DNA of 64,000 nucleotides from Hyphomicrobiaceae bacterium (lineage in GTDB: Bacteria; Pseudomonadota; Alphaproteobacteria; Rhizobiales; Hyphomicrobiaceae): NCBI GenBank assembly GCA_022844275.1, contig JALHMB010000009.1:97913-161912 (forward strand), in the 5' to 3' direction. The notes under the pieces are model-generated. The model searched no databases. It worked only from the letters and a program-made list of their open reading frames with translations, and was not told the origin of the DNA. The translations under genes were made by a program, and so were the position numbers. Positions 51,184 to 59,416 of this stretch are shown here, piece after piece; the first letter of the stretch is position 1; every line of letters starts with the position of its first letter.

Positions 51184-52184
51184 TTCGGCGCGGGCTCCGT
51201 TGGCGGCAGATTGACCTTGAGGTGAGCGGGCCATGTCGCATCGCGCGCCAGTTTGACGTAGGCCACGCCGGTGATACCCACCTTCACACGCTGCGCGTAA
51301 CGCTTCAGGATCTCTTCCGGGAGCTTCACTTTGATCCGGAACATCAGCTTTTCGCGCTCGCTCTTGGTCTCGACGTATTTGGGCGTGAACTGTGCGTCCG
51401 ACGCCACGAACGAAATAGTCGCGGGGACGGCATATTGTGGCGTTGCGTCGGGGATGATCCGTGCTTCAGAGCCAAGCTCGAGTTGTCCAACGTCCTTGGT
51501 AGGCAGGAAGATCGTCATGTAGACATCCGTAAGATCGAGAAGCGTGAGAACCTTGCCGCCTGCGCCCAAAACCTCGCCGGGTAGCGCCAGGCGGTATTGC
51601 ACGCGGCCATTGCGTGGCGCAGTCAGAACGTAGTCTTTCAGGTTCTCCTTGATGCGCTCGGCTCTGGCGATCGCCGCTTCTATGGCAGCCGTCGCCTGGC
51701 CAATACCCGCGTTGGCGGAATTGACCGCCGCCTGTGCGGTCAGACTCGCAGACTGCCGCTGCTCAACTTTCTCTTGTGGCGTGTACCCTTTTGCGCCGAG
51801 CGCTCTCGATCGCTCCAGTTCCTGCTCGGCCAGGATCAACTCGCTTTTCCTCTGGGCCAGCAGCGCGATGGCCTGAGCCAATTGCTGCTCGCTCTGGCGG
51901 ATCGCCGCCTGCGCCTCGTTGAGCTGAGCCTCAAGTTCGGCCGTATCAATCTTTGCGAGCACTTGGCCGGCTGTGACGGTGTCACCCTCTGCGACCAGAA
52001 CTTCCTTCACACGGCCCGGGAATTTTGTCGCGATGTCGATGCGCTCGGCTTCCAGGCGGCCATTGGACCTGGCAAAACCAGCCGGCACTTCAGCGGGCTT
52101 CAGGTTGATCCACGCGGCATAGGCGCCCCCTGCGACAAGCGCCAAGGCCAATAGAACGATCAGTTTTGCAGACGGCAATTTCAC
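51180..52184 (-). CDS. HlyD-family membrane fusion protein (YhiI-like)
   Basis: This 334-residue periplasmic adaptor has an N-terminal anchor LIVLLALALVAGGAYAAW, lipoyl half-motifs (GRVKEVLVAEGDTVTAGQVLAKID), a long coiled-coil hairpin (about 75-170, LNEAQAAIRQSEQQLAQAIA) and a beta-barrel region. The likely start is GTG at 52184, which makes a 4-bp GTGA overlap with the TetR stop; the frame is open to 52274 without signal character. It connects the ABC permeases to an outer-membrane channel, none of which is encoded here. Confidence 0.87.
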   Translation of the reverse strand: MKLPSAKLIVLLALALVAGGAYAAWINLKPAEVPAGFARSNGRLEAERIDIATKFPGRVKEVLVAEGDTVTAGQVLAKIDTAELEAQLNEAQAAIRQSEQQLAQAIALLAQRKSELILAEQELERSRALGAKGYTPQEKVEQRQSASLTAQAAVNSANAGIGQATAAIEAAIARAERIKENLKDYVLTAPRNGRVQYRLALPGEVLGAGGKVLTLLDLTDVYMTIFLPTKDVGQLELGSEARIIPDATPQYAVPATISFVASDAQFTPKYVETKSEREKLMFRIKVKLPEEILKRYAQRVKVGITGVAYVKLARDATWPAHLKVNLPPTEPAPK

Positions 52185-52831
52185 GTTTGTGGGTTCCTGT
52201 CGACGTTTGGTTGGTTCATGGTTGGCTGCTGCACGCTCCTGAACCCCTTGAGTTGAAGCTCCAGCAACCGGCACCCTTCATCGACGAGATCAAAGCCGCG
52301 GGCGTTGAGCGACCAGCGCATGGCGAGCCCTTGGATAAGGGCCAGGATGAGATAGGCGGCGTCGTCAGCGTTCAGCGCCTTGTCGAACCGGCCAGCCTCG
52401 ATCTCCGCAGCGATCAGTCTCGAGATATGCGCCTGCCGGTTGGCGATCATTCGGGCGAAGAAGACCCGCAGTGTATCGTTTTTCGCATGCAGCTCGCGCG
52501 AAAATAGAATGGCGGTCATGGCAGGCGTTTTTTGTATGAAGGAGAGGTGGCCGATTACCAGCACGCGTAGCTGGTCGATGGGATGACTCTGCTTCTTGTC
52601 GCTCCTTGCAGAAATTGTACGCAATCGCTCGCCGATGCGCTCGGCCACCGCCTCCCAGATCTTCGCCTTTGTCGGGAAATGCCGGAAAATCCCAGGCTGT
52701 GAGATGCCGACCGCCTTCGCCAACGCTTCCGTCGACAGCCGGTCCGGGCCAATGTCGTCGGCGAGCCGCAGGGCTGCATCGACGATCTCGGCCTTGCGGT
52801 CCTCGGCACTTTTCCTGACCCGTGTAGTCAT
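52181..52831 (-). CDS. TetR/AcrR-family repressor of the efflux operon
   Basis: This is a 216-residue regulator with an N-terminal TetR helix-turn-helix (about 12-58, AALRLADDIGPDRLSTEALAKAVGISQPGIFRHFPTKAKIW in outline) and a helical ligand domain. It is first in the operon with HlyD, the fused ABC protein and YhhJ, so it is probably an autoregulated repressor released by an efflux substrate. No clean palindromic operator was identified in the 113 bp upstream. Confidence 0.88.
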   Translation of the reverse strand: MTTRVRKSAEDRKAEIVDAALRLADDIGPDRLSTEALAKAVGISQPGIFRHFPTKAKIWEAVAERIGERLRTISARSDKKQSHPIDQLRVLVIGHLSFIQKTPAMTAILFSRELHAKNDTLRVFFARMIANRQAHISRLIAAEIEAGRFDKALNADDAAYLILALIQGLAMRWSLNARGFDLVDEGCRLLELQLKGFRSVQQPTMNQPNVDRNPQT

Positions 52832-52944
52832 CGAAATTCTATCTCATCCAGGCGTGCTGCCACGCCTGGGGTATCTGCGGTGGTATTGGGCCCGCCACAA
52901 TAGCAGCCGCGCGCAGCCTGGCTTTTGCTGTGAATTCCATGCCG

Positions 52945-53304
52945 CTATTTACGCCTCCAGCCTTCCTCGTCGATCCGGTAGCCTGCGTGGCAGGTCGTGC
53001 AATTGCCCATAAGGGCGCCAAGCTGCTTCAGGATGACCTGCCTGTCGCCGATCTCCATCGATTCCCTGGCAAGGCCATCGAACGCCATGTGCGTCGCCAT
53101 GCCGAGCTTCTTAAACTCTGTTGGAAGCTTATCCTTCAGCGCTTGCGGTACACCTTGGGCGGACGCCATGCCAGACGTCCGAGCACTGGTGGCGATGGCT
53201 CGCGTGTTTTGCTCAGCGAGGCCCGCAACGATTCCCTGCACGCTTTCAAGAAAACCGCGCATCTCAATCAGAATTGCATTTCGCTCGGTCGCAGACAGCA
53301 CGAT
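52945..53304 (-). CDS. c-type cytochrome (cytochrome c'/c556-like), 5' end uncertain or broken
   Basis: From GTG at 53304 the frame gives about 119 residues: helices with MATHMAFDGLAR and a C-terminal heme site CTTCHAGYRID, as in four-helix cytochrome c' types. Such proteins need a signal peptide. The same frame continues upstream with SGIVLSVGALAS, which looks like one, but has no ATG, GTG or TTG before a TAG near 53368. The only nearby ATG is out of frame. Either an unusual start is used or the gene carries a frameshift. It is divergent from phaC across an AT-rich region. Confidence 0.55.
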   Translation of the reverse strand: MVLSATERNAILIEMRGFLESVQGIVAGLAEQNTRAIATSARTSGMASAQGVPQALKDKLPTEFKKLGMATHMAFDGLARESMEIGDRQVILKQLGALMGNCTTCHAGYRIDEEGWRRK

Positions 53305-53404
53305 GGCTGTCCGGCCGTCGTCACTGGCAAGAGCGCCGACTGAGAGAACGATCCCAGAGCGCTCATGGCTCTATTGCATTCCGCATAGGACCCTTCGCCA
53401 TCCT

Positions 53405-53448
53405 TGACATTCTCTATTAGTTAGTTATTTATCACTCACTATATAAAA
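53405..53448. promoter_or_regulatory. AT-rich divergent promoter region of phaC and the cytochrome gene
   Basis: This 44-bp stretch is strikingly AT-rich for this genome, with TTAGTTAGTTATTTATCAC and TATATAAAA just before the phaC ATG. TAGT/AGTG-type repeats could be a repressor site. It is placed between divergent starts. No experimental consensus can be assigned. Confidence 0.4.
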
Positions 53449-55419
53449 ATGTCAAGCAGCTCGACTAGCAGTTGGAAAGAAGTTCGATCGATGACTAGGC
53501 CATCCGCCAAAGCGGCGACCGTCCAGCCCGAAACTGGTAGCAAGTTAGTGTCTCACTTTGCGACGAAGACCAAACTACGGACCGGCGAGGAAGCGGAAAT
53601 CGACCTGAAGGATCGCGGGCCTCAGTCCGCAGATGCGGAGCAGCCCGCAGGGGCGCGTCCGTCGCGCTCTTTCGAGCGCGACTCCTACACGGCAACAGCC
53701 TTTGGCGAGGTGCTTGATCGCGCCACACATGCGGCTCTAGCACGCGTCACGTTCGGCTTGTCACCTGCAGCCCTGATGGTTGCATATTTCGACTGGGCGA
53801 CACACCTCGCCGGCGCACCGGGAAAACGGCTGCAGCTGGCTGAAAAGGCCGTGCGCAAGGGGCAACGTCTGGCGCGCTACGCCCTGACGTGTGCTCACGC
53901 GGGAAGCAAGGGTTCACCGTGCATCGAGCCGTTGGCACAGGACAATCGCTTCAGTGACGAGGCCTGGCAGCAGTGGCCGTTCAACGTCATGTATCAGGGC
54001 TTCCTTCTGCAGCAGCAATGGTGGCACAATGCCGTCACCGGCGTTTCGGGCGTGACAGGCGAACATGAACGGCAGTTGCAGTTCCTGACGCGGCAGGTGC
54101 TCGACGTGTTCTCGCCGTCAAATTTTTTAGCGACCAATCCCGAAGTCCTGAAGAAGACGCAGACAGAGGCCGGACAGAACCTTTGGCGTGGCTTGCAGAA
54201 TGCCGTGGAGGACTGGGAACGAATGCGCGGCGGTGCATCGCCCGCTGGTGCGGATGCGTTTCGGCCGGGACAAGAGGTGGCGGCAACGCCCGGCAAGGTC
54301 GTTTATCGAAATCGACTGATCGAGCTGATCCAGTATTCACCCACCACCGACATGGTGCGGCCGGAGCCGATCCTGATCGTGCCGGCCTGGATCATGAAGT
54401 ACTACATACTCGACCTTTCGCCGGAGAACTCGCTGGTCAAATATCTGGTGGGCGAGGGCTACACCGTCTTCATCATCTCATGGAAGAACCCAGGCCCAGA
54501 AGACCGCGACTTGTCGATGGACGACTATCGGCAACTGGGGATCTTGGCCTCTCTCGATGCCATCCAGGCCATCGTGCCCGACAAGAAGATCCATGCGACC
54601 GGATACTGCCTCGGCGGTACCCTTCTGAGCATTGCCTCAGCAGCGCTCGCCCGGGAAGCATCGTTCCCGTTTGCAACACTGTCCTTGCTCGCGAGCCAAG
54701 TCGATTTCACCGAAGCGGGCGAACTCCAACTCTTCATCAACGAAAGCCAGCTCGCATTCCTGGAAGACATGATGTGGGAGCAGGGTTTCCTCGACTCCAG
54801 GCAGATGGCCGGTGCCTTCCAGATGCTGCGATCCAACGATCTCGTCTGGTCACGCATCACGCGCGAGTACCTCATGGGCGATCGGCCGCCAATGATCGAC
54901 CTCATGGCGTGGAATGCTGACGGCACCCGCATGCCCTATCGCATGCACTCGGAGTATCTGCGCAAACTATATCTCAATAATGATCTCACAGAAGGCCGCC
55001 TTGTGGTCGATGGTCGCCCGGTGGCCATCTCAGACATCCGAGTGCCAATCTTTTGCGTCGGCACTGTCAGAGATCACGTCGCGCCGTGGCCATCGGTCTT
55101 CAAGCTCAACATTCTGACCGATACCGAGGTCACGTTCGTGCTGACCAGCGGCGGTCACAATGCCGGCATCGTATCGGAGCCGGGACACGCGCGGCGGTCC
55201 TACCAGATGCAGATGAAGCGCGAAGGCGAACGCTATATCGATCCGCAAAGCTGGGCGGCGGAGACGCCAAGGAAAGACGGCTCCTGGTGGACCGAATGGG
55301 TGGCATGGCTTGCTGCACGGTCTGGCGAGCAAACACTACCGCCTGCAATGGGTAGTAATGCCGGAGCCGGCTATGTGGCGCTCGCCGATGCGCCCGGGAC
55401 TTTGGTGCATGGGAAATAA
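53449..55419 (+). CDS. phaC: Poly(3-hydroxyalkanoate) synthase (PhaC, class I-like)
   Basis: This 656-residue alpha/beta-hydrolase-fold polymerase joins hydroxyacyl-CoA units into polyester granules. The nucleophile is C387 in the lipase-like box TGYCLGG, the aspartate is in GTVRDHVAPW and the histidine in SGGHNAGIVSEPG. NPEVLKKTQTEAGQNLWRGL marks the PhaC N-terminal domain. The first ~70 residues are a low-similarity extension; ATG at 53491 is an alternative start. No phaA, phaB or phasin gene is adjacent. It lies in the segment bracketed by IS copies 1 and 2. Confidence 0.93.
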   Translation: MSSSSTSSWKEVRSMTRPSAKAATVQPETGSKLVSHFATKTKLRTGEEAEIDLKDRGPQSADAEQPAGARPSRSFERDSYTATAFGEVLDRATHAALARVTFGLSPAALMVAYFDWATHLAGAPGKRLQLAEKAVRKGQRLARYALTCAHAGSKGSPCIEPLAQDNRFSDEAWQQWPFNVMYQGFLLQQQWWHNAVTGVSGVTGEHERQLQFLTRQVLDVFSPSNFLATNPEVLKKTQTEAGQNLWRGLQNAVEDWERMRGGASPAGADAFRPGQEVAATPGKVVYRNRLIELIQYSPTTDMVRPEPILIVPAWIMKYYILDLSPENSLVKYLVGEGYTVFIISWKNPGPEDRDLSMDDYRQLGILASLDAIQAIVPDKKIHATGYCLGGTLLSIASAALAREASFPFATLSLLASQVDFTEAGELQLFINESQLAFLEDMMWEQGFLDSRQMAGAFQMLRSNDLVWSRITREYLMGDRPPMIDLMAWNADGTRMPYRMHSEYLRKLYLNNDLTEGRLVVDGRPVAISDIRVPIFCVGTVRDHVAPWPSVFKLNILTDTEVTFVLTSGGHNAGIVSEPGHARRSYQMQMKREGERYIDPQSWAAETPRKDGSWWTEWVAWLAARSGEQTLPPAMGSNAGAGYVALADAPGTLVHGK

Positions 55420-55491
55420 GTCATGGGTCGATGATCCTGGTGCATGGCCCGGCGCGTGAGCGACGATCTACTGCGTGGGGACGGATGACCG

Positions 55492-55914
55492 ATGAGCACT
55501 GAGACGAGTACAAAAGAGGTGAGTTCACCGCGTCCAGTTTGGGCGATCGCTGCTGCCATAGGTGCAATCGCTTTTGGTGTATTGACGATCATATCGGGTG
55601 GCCGGGCGCTGTTTGGAGATGCCGCCGCACGAGCGGCCGTGGGGAACGCAGTGCCCTTCGTTCTCTGGTTCAATTTCGCCATGGGCTTTCTATACATCAT
55701 TGCTGGGATCGGCCTGTATTTGTGGCGGCGATGGGCTGCTCGATTGGCTGTGGTCATTGCATTGACGACGCTCGGTGTCCTCGTCGCATTCGGTTGGCAC
55801 GTCGCCGGCGGCGGCGCTTACGAGATGCGCACCGTCGGGGCCATGCTGCTTCGAAGCGGTGTCTGGGTCTTTATCGCCTCGCTGTCATGCCGCGCGCTTG
55901 GCTGCAGATCCTGA
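55492..55914 (+). CDS. Four-helix membrane protein of unknown function
   Basis: This is a 140-residue protein with four hydrophobic segments (AIAAAIGAIAFGVLTIISG, VLWFNFAMGFLYIIAGIGLYLW, LAVVIALTTLGVLVAFGWHV, GVWVFIASLSC). It follows phaC by 72 bp on the same strand. I recognise no named family. It ends just before IS copy 2. Confidence 0.6.
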   Translation: MSTETSTKEVSSPRPVWAIAAAIGAIAFGVLTIISGGRALFGDAAARAAVGNAVPFVLWFNFAMGFLYIIAGIGLYLWRRWAARLAVVIALTTLGVLVAFGWHVAGGGAYEMRTVGAMLLRSGVWVFIASLSCRALGCRS

Positions 55915-55966
55915 GGACTATGAAGTCATAAAATTCAACTCGACGTCGATGGAGCTGGCGGCGAAC

Positions 55967-56640
55967 TGGCCTGCCCCTTATCGCGATACCAGGGATCAAG
56001 TTAGAATCCGGCCGGTGGTGGCCAGCATCTGGGCTGGCCGAAGCACAGCGTAGGTCAGACTGGATGCTGGCGGCAAGATCGTCTCGGGCGCGGTGGCCGG
56101 TAACCCAACGATGAGTGCGGCCTGATCGCATTGTAGTGACGCCACCAGTGCTCGATCAGGACCTGTGCCTCTTGGATCGTCGAGAATGCTTCCGCTGCTA
56201 GCAGCTCGTCTCGGAGCTTGGAGTTGAAGCTCTCGCAGTAGCCGTTCTCCCATGGGCTGCCGGGTTCGATGAAGAGCGTCTTCACACCGATCCTGCTGAG
56301 CCAGCCACGCACGTTCTTGGCGACAAACTCGGGCCCGTTATCCGACCGAACATGATCCGGCGGACCATGCTCAACGAAGAGATCGGTCAGGCAATGGAGC
56401 ACATCGTCAGATCTGAGCCGGCGTGCAACGACGATCGCCAGGCATCTGCGTGTGAACTCGTCGATCACGGTCAGCGTGCGAAAGCTCCGCTCGTCCTCGG
56501 TGCGGTCCTGGACGAAGTCGTAGGACCAGACGTGATTGGGCCGCTCCGTTCGTAGACGGATGCAGGATCCGTCGTTGAGCCAGAGGCGGCCGCGTTTGGG
56601 TTGTTTCTTCGGGACTTTCAGCCCTTCCCGCCGCCGCTTC
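55967..56640 (-). mobile_element. IS3/IS407-type element copy 2, 5'-truncated
   Basis: The minus-strand OrfB is readable without interruption from about 56640 (EGLKVPKKQPKRGRLW) through the DDE core (VIDEFTRRCLAIVV, RSDNGPEFVAKNVRG, PWENGYCESFNSKLRDE) to the end near 56055. The 3' inverted repeat TGGCCTGCCCCTTATCGC begins at 55967. OrfA and the first ~60% of the OrfB N-terminal domain are missing where it joins the peptidase remnant. Almost identical to copy 1, which lies inverted 8.7 kb to the left. Confidence 0.87.
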
Positions 56641-57800
56641 AGTGGCTTACTTTCTCACCGCCGCTTACAATGACCGCAGCTTCAACGTTCCAAACGAGAG
56701 AAAAGTCCGCAACTTCGTCGCGGCTCTTCGAAGGGGTGGTTGGTCCAAATGAAGCATCGATCTGTCCTCCGCGTAGGAGTGGGATTCGCGTCTGCGATGA
56801 CGGCATCGAGGTGCAGCCGATTGCCGAGCGGAACGAGCCGTCTCCGGTCACGCGCTCAGGCCTCGGCATTGGTGACGCCATCAAGCCAGAACTGGTCGAC
56901 TACGGCGGCACTCTCGTCTTTAACGGTCGAGTCGACCGACTGCTTCAGGGCGGCCACTGGGCCAGCGCAGGGATGCTTACATTGAGTGACGACTACCGTT
57001 GCTCGCTGTTCACGGCGGCGAGCGGGACCTCATACGCTGCTCCCCGTGTCGCCTACAAGGCCGCCCAGATCGTCCGACGGTTTCCACATGCATCGGCGAA
57101 CATGCTTCTCGCCTTGCTCGGACTATCCGCAGAGTTGCCGGCGGAAGCGATCCGCCGGCTTCAACCCGGCTACACACCAGGTGGCACATTCGAACCGGCA
57201 GTGCGGCGGTGCCTCGGCTATGGCATTGCGCGCGCTGAACGCGCTCTCGCTTCAGATGATACGCGTGTCGTCCTGCTCGCCGATCGCCACGAGCTCGATC
57301 TCGATCAGGTCCCACCTTATGCGGTCCCGCTGCCTGCCGAGTTCCGTCAATCCCGCGGACGGCATTTCATACGTGTCGCGCTCGCCTTCGATCCACCGAC
57401 CCGTCACACGCGCCTCGAGTACCTGGGCACGCGCATGAGCTTCCATCTGCTGCATGGCCTGACACCGGATCAGATTCTTGAGCACTACCGGCGCCGCGAC
57501 GACGGCACGCGACATCCTGACATACCATTGAGTGCCAAGTGTACGATGGACCCTGGCGTCGAAGCACGCGAGACCAGCACACTCCAGTGCGCCACGTTTA
57601 CCCAGTCCGCCAATCGCGATGTCTACGGCGATACGTTCTACGTGGCGGTCTTTGCCCAGCGGCATTGGGCCGGCGACGACGTCGTACGGCAGCGTTTTGC
57701 GCTCGCCGTCGAATTGACACGTGACGGCTACCACGTGCTGCACCAGCGCTGCAGCACGCTTAAAGCCGAACTGCGCGTCCGGCTCAATCTTCGCGTATAG
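56640..57800 (+). pseudogene. Subtilisin-like (S8) serine peptidase, C-terminal part only
   Basis: This frame encodes about 380 residues. GIGDAIKPELVDYGG and FTAASGTSYAAPRVAYKAA give the catalytic serine of S8 peptidases, followed by a ~230-residue C-terminal domain (RHFIRVALAFDPPTRHTRLEYLG in part, HGLTPDQILEHYRRRDD). The aspartate and histidine parts of the triad should lie upstream but are absent; IS copy 2 sits there. The domain type resembles S8 peptidases encoded with AAA ATPases in phage-defence gene pairs. It is presumably inactive. Confidence 0.72.
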
Positions 57801-58122
57801 TCAACTGGGACGGTAGCGTCGTGGCGGCGATCTTGTCTCTATTCATGGGTGCCGTGCATCAATCAGGCGAGAGCCGCTTTAGCGTCCTGACCCGCGCGGA
57901 TCGCGATCCCCAGTGCGAGAAGAGGCTTGTTGCGCTGCCTTAGTGCTGACATCGCAAGGCGGCTAACTTTCGTCTCGTAAACTCATGTCGACTGGGATGT
58001 AAGCTTTTGATCCTGCATCACCGGAACATTGCAAGAAGAGTCGACATGGCCCTTGAAATCATTGGATGAACCACGGCTTTTCAATCTGAATGGGCGAGTT
58101 CGAAGTCGGGAGTATAAAGGCC
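57801..58122. other. Intergenic region between the peptidase remnant and IS copy 3
   Basis: About 320 bp without a supported gene. No domain, RNA gene or clear hairpin was recognised. It ends at the TCAC target duplication of the IS. Confidence 0.35.
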
Positions 58123-58155
58123 TCACTGGCCTGCCCCTCGAAGCGGTGCCATGTT

Positions 58156-59054
58156 CTAAGTTAGAATCCGGCCTCGATTGGCCAGGGTCTGCTCTGGCCG
58201 AAGCGGAGCGTAGGGCAGAGCAGATGCTGGCGGCAAGATCGTTTCAGGCGCCGGCGGTCGATAGCCGAGCGATGAGTGCGGCCTGACAGTATTGTAGTGG
58301 CGTCGCCAAGCTTCGATGAGCACCTACGCCTCGCGGATCGTCGTGAAGATTTCGCCGTTGAGCAGCTCATCCCTGAGCTTCGAATTCAGGCTCTCGCAGT
58401 AGCCGTTCTCCCATGGGCTGCCCGGCTCGATGTAGAGCGTCTTCACGCCGATGCGGCCGAGCCAGTCGCGCACCGCTATGGCGGCGAACTCCGGGCCATT
58501 GTCGGAGCGAACATGCTCCGGAGGGCCGTGAGCGACGAAGAGATCCGCGAGACACTGCAGCACGTCGTCGGCTCTGAGCTTCCGCGCAACGACAATGGCC
58601 AGACAGCGGCGCGTGAACTCGTCGAGCACCACGAGCATTCGAAAGGCCCGGCCATCCTGAGTGCGATCCTGGACGAAGTCGTAGGACCAGACGTGATTGG
58701 GGCGCTCGGGTCTCAGGCGAACGCACGAGCCATCGTTGAGCCAGAGGCGGCCCCGTTTCGGTTGCTTTATCGGCACTTTGAGCCCTTCCCGGCGCCAGAT
58801 GCGGTAGACCCGCTTGACATTCACCCGCCAACCTTCAGCAACGAGCATCTCGCGGATGCGGCGGTAACCGTAGCGACCATAGCGCGTCGCCAGCCGGACG
58901 ATCGCGTCCGTCAGCGCTGCCTCGTCGTCGGCTGTCTTCTGCCGCCGCCGCTGCGTCGACCGCGCCTGACCAATGACAGCACAGGCTCGGCGCTCTGAGA
59001 TGGGAAGGCGAGAGCGGACGTGCTCGATGCACGCCCGCTTCCGGGAAGGGCTTA
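58156..59054 (-). pseudogene. IS3/IS407-type transposase OrfB with internal amber stop
   Basis: Read in the -1 frame relative to OrfA, the sequence is open from 59054 with no ATG nearby and gives the whole OrfB: HTH_21-type region (RYGRYGYRRIREMLVAEGW), then the DDE core (VVLDEFTRRCLAIVVARKL, RSDNGPEFAAIAVRD, PWENGYCESLNSKLRDE). A TAG at 58324-58326 stands where copy 2 has CAG (EAQVL), so the protein loses its last ~55 residues. The tail continues in frame to a stop at 58156. One point mutation explains the inactivation. Confidence 0.85.
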
Positions 59055-59330
59055 GTATTTTCCCTCGATGGCTTCCTTCAGAATCAGCTTGTCGAGCGTC
59101 AGCTCGGAGACGGCCTTCTTCAGCCGCTCGTTCTCGCGCTCCAGATCCTTCAGCCGCTTCGCCTGGTCGAGCTTCAGGCCGCCGTACTCCCGCCGCCAGC
59201 GATAGTACGTCTGCTCCGTGATGCCGAAACCTCGGCAGATCGTGCCCACCGTCTGCCCTTGCCCGAGACGCACCTCAGCCTCGCGAAGGTGGCCGATGAT
59301 CTGTTCCGTCGTGTATCGCTTCCGTGCCAT
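59052..59330 (-). CDS. IS3/IS407-type transposase OrfA
   Basis: This is a 92-residue DNA-binding subunit: an HTH_8/transposase_8 domain (KRYTTEQIIGHLREAEVRLGQ in part, GITEQTYYRWRREYGG) and a leucine-zipper-like C-terminus (LKDLERENERLKKAVSELTLDKL). Its end carries a GGGAAAATACTAA run, suitable for -1 frameshifting into OrfB, as is usual for IS3 elements. It is intact here, unlike OrfB. Confidence 0.9.
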   Translation of the reverse strand: MARKRYTTEQIIGHLREAEVRLGQGQTVGTICRGFGITEQTYYRWRREYGGLKLDQAKRLKDLERENERLKKAVSELTLDKLILKEAIEGKY

Positions 59331-59416
59331 TCCCTCTTCTCCTCGATCGAGGTCGGAAATAGCCGGATTCGATCACTCAGACTGGAGCCACTTCAGGGGA
59401 GCAGGCCATCACGCGT

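Larger units (their letters stand above)
58127..59408 (-). mobile_element. Complete IS3-family element (IS407-type), copy 3, with 4-bp target duplication
   Basis: The element spans 1282 bp. The left end TGGCCTGCCCCTCGAAG (58127) and the right end, read inwards, TGGCCTGCTCCCCTGAAG (from 59408) are imperfect inverted repeats. The flanking TCAC at 58123-58126 and 59409-59412 is a 4-bp direct repeat, the duplication length expected for the IS407 group. It encodes OrfA and OrfB on the minus strand, with OrfB interrupted by an amber codon. It inserted 4 bp downstream of the SNF2 helicase stop codon. Confidence 0.9.
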
